Positions 6,766 through 11,029 of a stretch of DNA of 11,029 nt are shown piece by piece (position 1 is the first letter of the stretch; every line of letters begins with the position of its first letter). The stretch is from positions 41,093 to 52,121 of the forward strand of contig DKII01000073.1 of the NCBI GenBank assembly GCA_002454125.1. The letters are read 5' to 3'. The position numbers and the translations under genes are program-made. The stretch comes from Novosphingobium sp. UBA6722 (GTDB lineage Bacteria; Pseudomonadota; Alphaproteobacteria; Sphingomonadales; Sphingomonadaceae). The notes beneath the pieces are model-generated. The model worked only from the letters and a program-made list of their open reading frames with translations. It was not told the origin of the DNA and ran no database searches.

Positions 6766-7944
6766 TCAGGTCTTCCGGAAACAGGCGACGAAAAAGCCAT
6801 CCGTGCCGTCGGGGCCCGGTGCCAGCCGTACGCCCGGTCCGCGCGGGGTTCCTGCAGCAAGGTGCAATTCCTGCGCTGACCAATCGGGGTGACGCGCCAG
6901 GAACCCGGCGGCCTGACCGGCGCCCTCAACATCAAGCAGCGAACAGGTCACAAAGCCCAGCCGGCCGCCGGGCCTCAGCAGGCTTGCGGCAAGATCGAGC
7001 AGCCGCGCCTGGACTGCGGCATAGCGGGTAAGCTGGTCAGGGGTTAGCCGCCAGCGCCCTTCCGGGCTGCGGCGCCAGGTCCCGGTGCCCGAACACGGCG
7101 CATCGACCAGCACGGCATCGGCCTGCCCAGCCAGGTCGGCCAGCGCCTCTGCCTCGCGGCCTGGATCCAGCAGGCGGGTTTCGGCGATGGTCACCCCGGC
7201 CCGCCAGGCGCGCGGTTCCAGCCGGGAAAGGCGCGCCCGATCGGTATCGGTCGCGATCAGCCGCCCGCGATTGTCCATCGCTGCTGCCAGCGCCAGGGTC
7301 TTGCCGCCGGCCCCGGCGCAAAAATCGATCACCAGTTCACCCGGCTGCGCGCCCAGCGCCGCGCAAACCAGCTGCGAGCCGATGTCCTGCACCTCGATCT
7401 GGCCTGTGGTGTAGGCTTCCCAGCTTTCCACCTGCGTGCCGTGCGGCAGCCGCAGGCTCTGCGCGGCCAGGCCCGGTTCACCCGGCTGAGGCAGCGCCAG
7501 CGTCGCGCGATCGGCCTTGAGCGTGTTGACCCGGAGGTCAAGCGGCGCGCGGGCCAGCAGGGCCTGGGCTTCGTCGCCGGTGATATCGCTTTCGGCCAGG
7601 GCCCGCTCCAGCCAAGGCGGTGCGACACCGCCAGCCGCAACCGGCTCCTCCGCCGCAATCGGCGCGGGGGCGTGGCCCAGTCCGTCGAACAGACCGGCGA
7701 GGCTGGGATCGTCCTGCGCCAACCGCAGCATCGCGGCGCGGCCGCTGATCGGCACCGGCCCGCAGGCGCGGATGGCGGCATAGACCAGGTCCCGCACTGC
7801 GCGGCGGTCCTTGCTGCCGGCAAAGCGGCGGGTGCGGAACCATTCGCCGACGATCCGGTCAGCCGGCGCGCCATTGGCGCGGGCAGCCGCTATCACCAGA
7901 TCAAGGATCTCGATGGCCGCCTGGACGCGGGCGCCTGGGGTCAT
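6766..7944 (-). CDS. RsmB/NOP-family SAM-dependent RNA (cytosine-5) methyltransferase
   Basis: This 392-residue enzyme transfers a methyl group from SAM to C5 of a cytosine in RNA, most likely 16S rRNA. Visible motifs are motif I DFCAGAGGKT (207-216), the acidic Asp233 (ATDTD), motif IV DAPCSGTGTW (281-290) with the release Cys284, and motif VI VTCSL with the catalytic nucleophile Cys334. LRVNTLKA (137-144) is the family's conserved element upstream of the Rossmann core. The first ~90 residues resemble a shortened, degenerate NusB-like domain; because classical RsmB has a fuller one, I do not assign rsmB or position C967. The start lies 7 bases after the guaB stop with little Shine-Dalgarno, so translation is probably coupled to guaB. 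The TPR gene follows after 14 bases. Confidence 0.9.
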   Translation of the reverse strand: MTPGARVQAAIEILDLVIAAARANGAPADRIVGEWFRTRRFAGSKDRRAVRDLVYAAIRACGPVPISGRAAMLRLAQDDPSLAGLFDGLGHAPAPIAAEEPVAAGGVAPPWLERALAESDITGDEAQALLARAPLDLRVNTLKADRATLALPQPGEPGLAAQSLRLPHGTQVESWEAYTTGQIEVQDIGSQLVCAALGAQPGELVIDFCAGAGGKTLALAAAMDNRGRLIATDTDRARLSRLEPRAWRAGVTIAETRLLDPGREAEALADLAGQADAVLVDAPCSGTGTWRRSPEGRWRLTPDQLTRYAAVQARLLDLAASLLRPGGRLGFVTCSLLDVEGAGQAAGFLARHPDWSAQELHLAAGTPRGPGVRLAPGPDGTDGFFVACFRKT

Positions 7945-7951
7945 CGGCCCG

Positions 7952-9406
7952 TCACAGTTTGTAGTTCGGCGCCTCGCGGGTGATCGTCACGTCATGGACG
8001 TGGCTTTCCTTGAGCCCGGCGTTGGTGATGCGCACGAAGTTGGCATTGGTGCGCAGGTCCTCGATCGTGGCTGAGCCGGTATAACCCATCGCCGCCTTGA
8101 TCCCGCCGACCAGCTGGTGAACCACATCGCGGGCGTGGCCCTTGTACGGCACCTGGCCTTCGATCCCTTCAGGCACCAGCTTCATCTGGTCCTTGATGTC
8201 ACCCTGGAAGTACCGGTCCGCGCTGCCGCGGCCCATTGCCCCGACCGAACCCATGCCGCGGTACGATTTGTAGGCGCGGCCCTGGTACAGGAAGGTTTCG
8301 CCCGGCGCTTCCTCAGTCCCGGCCAGCATCGAGCCGACCATGATGGTCGAGGCCCCGGCGGCGAGCGCCTTGGCCGCATCGCCCGAGGTGCGCAGGCCGC
8401 CATCGGCAATGATCGGGGTCTTGCTGTCCGCCGCGGCGCGCGCGGCCTCCATGATCGCGGTCAGCTGCGGCACGCCAACGCCGGCGACGACGCGGGTGGT
8501 GCAGATCGAGCCCGGCCCGATCCCGACCTTGACCGCATCGGCCCCGGCATCGATCAGCGCGCGGGTCGCTTCATAGGTCGCAACGTTGCCGGCGATGACC
8601 TGGGCCGAATTGGACAGCTTCTTGACCCGCTCGACCGAGCGCGCGACGTCCTTGTTGTGGCCGTGCGCGGTGTCGATGATCACCACGTCGCATTCGGCCG
8701 CCAGCAGCGCCTCGGTCCGTTCAAAGCCCTTGTCGCCAACCGTGGTCGCGGCAGCAACGCGCAGGCGTCCGGTCGCGTCCTTGGTCGCGTCGGGATAGGT
8801 GATCGCCTTTTCCATGTCCTTGACCGTGATCAGCCCGGTGCAATGGAAATTCTCATCCACCACCAGCAGCTTTTCGATCCGGCGCTGATGCAGCAGCTTG
8901 CGCGCCTCTTCCTGGCTGACACCGGGGCGGACAGTCGCCAGGTTTTCATGCGTCATCAGCTCGCGCACCGGCTGGGCCGGGTTGTCGGCAAAACGAACGT
9001 CGCGGTTGGTAAGGATGCCGACCAGCCGGCCGCCCGCTTCCACCACTGGAATGCCCGAAATGCGGTTGGCCTGCATCAGCGCGCGCGCCTCACCCAGGCT
9101 GGCGTCGGGGCCGATCGTGATCGGGTTGACGACCATGCCGCTTTCGAAGCGCTTGACCGCGCGGACGGCAGCGACCTGTTCCTCGATCGTCAGATTGCGG
9201 TGCAGCACCCCGATCCCGCCAAGCTGGGCCATGACGATCGCCATGTCGGCCTCGGTCACGGTGTCCATCGCGGACGAGATCACCGGAATGTTGAGCCCGA
9301 TCTGCGCGGTCAGCCGCGTGCTGGTATCGGCCATCGAGGGCAGGATGTCGGATTCGGCCGGACGCAGCAGCACGTCGTCGAAGGTAAGGCCGAGAGGTAT
9401 GTCCAT
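7952..9406 (-). CDS. guaB: IMP dehydrogenase
   Basis: The 484-residue product oxidises IMP to XMP with NAD+, the committed step of guanine nucleotide synthesis, in the cytoplasm. The barrel starts LTFDDVLLRP (7-16). Two CBS domains occupy about residues 92-205 and would bind regulatory adenine or guanine nucleotides. Catalytic features are intact: the active-site loop GIGPGSICTT (295-304) with Cys302, DGG (335-337), the phosphate-binding SYRGMGS (381-387), and the flap Arg398-Tyr399 that activates water. The C-terminal tail EAPNYKL is typical. The frame is open 18 codons further to a GTG at 9460, but that extension overlaps a stem-loop and lacks homology-like character; ATG at 9406 gives the normal family length. 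The Shine-Dalgarno is weak. The gene is 75 bases downstream of the peptidase stop and 7 bases upstream of the methyltransferase. Confidence 0.97.
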   Translation of the reverse strand: MDIPLGLTFDDVLLRPAESDILPSMADTSTRLTAQIGLNIPVISSAMDTVTEADMAIVMAQLGGIGVLHRNLTIEEQVAAVRAVKRFESGMVVNPITIGPDASLGEARALMQANRISGIPVVEAGGRLVGILTNRDVRFADNPAQPVRELMTHENLATVRPGVSQEEARKLLHQRRIEKLLVVDENFHCTGLITVKDMEKAITYPDATKDATGRLRVAAATTVGDKGFERTEALLAAECDVVIIDTAHGHNKDVARSVERVKKLSNSAQVIAGNVATYEATRALIDAGADAVKVGIGPGSICTTRVVAGVGVPQLTAIMEAARAAADSKTPIIADGGLRTSGDAAKALAAGASTIMVGSMLAGTEEAPGETFLYQGRAYKSYRGMGSVGAMGRGSADRYFQGDIKDQMKLVPEGIEGQVPYKGHARDVVHQLVGGIKAAMGYTGSATIEDLRTNANFVRITNAGLKESHVHDVTITREAPNYKL

Positions 9407-9426
9407 GGGTGCCACTTTGCGTCTGG

Positions 9427-9455
9427 ATGGGAAGATTCGTGGCGGCCCATGTAAA
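9427..9455 (-). promoter_or_regulatory. Possible guaB promoter
   Basis: On the minus strand TTTACA (9455-9450, five of six -35 matches) is separated by 17 bases from TCCCAT (9432-9427, three of six -10 matches). It lies between the stem-loop after the peptidase gene and guaB, where an internal promoter would make sense. The weak -10 means this is only a candidate. Confidence 0.25.
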
Positions 9456-9456
9456 C

Positions 9457-9480
9457 GCACTACCGGCGCGCCGCTAGTGC
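9457..9480. terminator. Stem-loop between the peptidase gene and guaB
   Basis: The 24 bases form an inverted repeat that pairs at 11 of 12 positions, with outer arms GCACTA/TAGTGC and a GC-rich centre around GGCGCGCC; the only mismatch is at the seventh pair. It begins 1 base after the stop of the M28 peptidase. In the peptidase direction it is not followed by a T-run, so it may weaken or protect transcripts rather than terminate them. On the plus strand it is followed by TTCATTT, which looks more terminator-like and could block antisense transcription toward the peptidase gene. Confidence 0.35.
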
Positions 9481-9481
9481 T

Positions 9482-10966
9482 TCATTTAGAACGCGGTGGA
9501 ACCTTCTTCAGGTCGGCAAAATGGCGGACCAATGCAACGTGGAAAGCCACATCCTCGGCCGTCCCCGACAGGTCCAGGCCGGCCTTAACCTGATCGCCCG
9601 GACGGTGGTAATCGGTATCGAAAAACCGTTCGACCCGGGCGAGGTCCGACCAACTGGATGAGACCATCACCGTCGGCACATCATGCTGCAGCAGCGCCCA
9701 GCCATCCTGGCGGCGGATATAGGCATTGGCAGCATCGCCATCGACCACCTTGCGCTTCTGTGCCTTGGCCACCGCCAGGATACCCGGATCAAGCGGCGTC
9801 AGCCCGCGCCCGACAATGCCAAGCGGCGCACCGCGCGGCGCAAGGGCAAAACTGTCGATATTGAAGGCCGCCACGATCTGGTTCAGCGGCAGCGGCGGAT
9901 CGTCGGCAAAGGCTTCAGCGCCCAGCAGCCCGATTTCCTCTGCAGTCGTGGCCAGGAAATAGATGTCGCGGTCCATCGCCGGGCCCTTGGCCAGCCGCCG
10001 CGCGATCTCGGTCAGGGCGGCGATCCCGCTGGCGTTGTCGATGGCGCCGTTGCAGATCAGGTCCTCAGCCGGCGGCGCGGCACATTCGCCGAAATGGTCC
10101 CAGTGCGCCAGCAGCAGCACCGCCCCGCTTTCGGGCCGGCGGCCCGGCAGGCGGCCGATCACGTTGTGGGTGTTGATCCGGGTTTCGCGAGTGGTCGCCT
10201 CCAGCGTCACCGCCAGATCGAGCAGCTTGGCCGAAAAGTCCGGCCGCTCAGCCAGGTCCTTGAGCGCCGCGAAATCCAGCGGCCCGCCGGCCAGTGCCCG
10301 CGTGATGCCCTCGGCAGTGATGAACGCTTCAAGATCGCCGCCCAGCTCCTCGGTCGCCAGGGCATAGCCCGAGCGGCCCCGGCGAGCCCGAACCTGCTCC
10401 AGCGTCCGCTCGCCATCGAGTACGGTCATCACCCCGGCCGCGCCGGCCTTGAGCAGCGCATTCTGTCGTTCCGACGTTTCAACGCCGCCATCAAGCAGCA
10501 GAGCGATCCGCCCGGCCAGTTCGGCCCGCCCGACCTCGGTCGTGCCCTTGCCCACGAACAGGATCGGCGCGCTGTTGACCAGGGTGCGCTTGCCCGAGGT
10601 GAAAACCTCGGTCGATCCGGGCGGCACGAACTGCGGGCGGCCCTTTCGAGAGAAGGTCGCGCTGCTCGCAGCCGGCTCCCGCGCGACCAGCTTGACCGGG
10701 GCAAACCAGGCATTGCGCGGATCGTTGGTGCCGGATTCCAGCCCGATTTCGAACCATTGCTGGCCCAGGTAGCGCAGCGTCTTTGCCTCGCCCTCGGTGC
10801 CAGGTTCGCGCCCGTCATAGGCATCGCTGGCCAGTTCGGTGACGTGGGCAAGGAGCGCGGATTCAAGCGCCTTGTCGCGCCGTTGGGCCTGGGCCGGGGT
10901 AAACGCCAGTGCGGCCGCAATTGCAGCCAGCGCCAATCGGTTCATCGCACCCCAACAACGTTTCAT
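9482..10966 (-). CDS. Secreted M28-family zinc metallopeptidase with PA domain
   Basis: Taken from ATG 10966 this is a 494-residue protein. Residues 1-27 are a signal peptide with probable cleavage after AQA, so it acts in the periplasm or outside the cell. A protease-associated (PA) insert spans about 128-235 (APILFVGKG at 133-141, KAGAAGVMTVL at 173-183). The M28 catalytic core follows, with all five expected zinc ligands plus the general base: His288 (HWDHFGE), Asp310 (GAIDNASG), Glu343 as base and Glu344 as ligand (TTAEE), Asp371 (FNIDS) and His454 (DYHRPGD). Family members are mainly aminopeptidases or carboxypeptidases with two zinc ions; specificity here is unknown. Alternatives are ATG 10945 (487 residues, compact signal peptide MNRLALAA) and a far upstream start at 11002; AGGA 9 bases before 10966 favours the middle one. 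It lies upstream of guaB. Bases 10967-11029 show no further gene. Confidence 0.92.
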   Translation of the reverse strand: MKRCWGAMNRLALAAIAAALAFTPAQAQRRDKALESALLAHVTELASDAYDGREPGTEGEAKTLRYLGQQWFEIGLESGTNDPRNAWFAPVKLVAREPAASSATFSRKGRPQFVPPGSTEVFTSGKRTLVNSAPILFVGKGTTEVGRAELAGRIALLLDGGVETSERQNALLKAGAAGVMTVLDGERTLEQVRARRGRSGYALATEELGGDLEAFITAEGITRALAGGPLDFAALKDLAERPDFSAKLLDLAVTLEATTRETRINTHNVIGRLPGRRPESGAVLLLAHWDHFGECAAPPAEDLICNGAIDNASGIAALTEIARRLAKGPAMDRDIYFLATTAEEIGLLGAEAFADDPPLPLNQIVAAFNIDSFALAPRGAPLGIVGRGLTPLDPGILAVAKAQKRKVVDGDAANAYIRRQDGWALLQHDVPTVMVSSSWSDLARVERFFDTDYHRPGDQVKAGLDLSGTAEDVAFHVALVRHFADLKKVPPRSK

Positions 10967-11029
10967 CGCCCCCAGTCCTACAGCAGACGAGCCTGCGGAC
11001 AAGCGTCTGTGGATGGCTCCCGCGTTGCA

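Noticed and set aside
6752..6883. A 44-codon upstream extension of the TPR gene
   Set aside because: It overlaps the end of the methyltransferase coding region in another frame and would put a polar Arg-rich stretch ahead of a clear signal peptide.
8117..9454. A 445-codon open frame on the plus strand opposite guaB
   Set aside because: It is the antisense shadow of guaB in GC-rich DNA. Its translation is rich in Arg, Gly, Asp and His with no domain motif, while guaB on the other strand has every IMP dehydrogenase motif.
9407..9460. An 18-codon N-terminal extension of guaB from a GTG
   Set aside because: The added residues do not resemble the IMP dehydrogenase N-terminus, the GTG lies within the stem-loop, and ATG 9406 gives the usual family length.

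Overview
The window is GC-rich, densely packed chromosomal DNA from what looks like a sphingomonad-type alphaproteobacterium (Sphingomonadaceae/Erythrobacteraceae). This is inferred from base composition, protein style and the pairing of an aerobic-type KorAB with guaB and an RsmB-like methyltransferase; no rRNA or other marker confirms it. I see no insertion sequence, phage gene, tRNA, rRNA or CRISPR array, and no gap longer than 200 bases. Nothing points to horizontal transfer.

Layout. Bases 1-4540 hold a run of minus-strand genes, transcribed from right to left: korA and korB (the two subunits of a 2-oxoacid, probably 2-oxoglutarate, ferredoxin oxidoreductase, overlapping by 4 bases), a YdjM/DUF457-type membrane metal-dependent hydrolase, and a photolyase/cryptochrome gene cut by the left edge of the window. 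Bases 4541-4737 are a divergent control region. It holds a possible korA promoter, a candidate G-quadruplex on the korA sense strand, and a perfect 18-bp palindrome just upstream of the korA Shine-Dalgarno. Bases 4738-6214 are on the plus strand: a GTG-started family IV (HSL-like) esterase and rppH, an RNA 5'-pyrophosphohydrolase, 10 bases apart. These converge, across only 6 bases, on a second minus-strand run (6221-10966). In transcription order that run is a secreted M28 metallopeptidase with a PA domain, guaB (IMP dehydrogenase), an RsmB/NOP-family RNA cytosine-5 methyltransferase, and a small exported TPR protein.

How the genes work together. KorAB links central carbon metabolism to low-potential ferredoxin, and its four probable cluster cysteines are present. 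guaB (GTP synthesis), the RNA methyltransferase and rppH (mRNA decay) are housekeeping information-processing functions. The peptidase and the TPR protein act outside the cytoplasm. The window is mostly ordinary core genome. The least explained part is the korA leader, where two structured elements sit between the likely promoter and the start codon. No previously undescribed multi-gene system is supported by this sequence.
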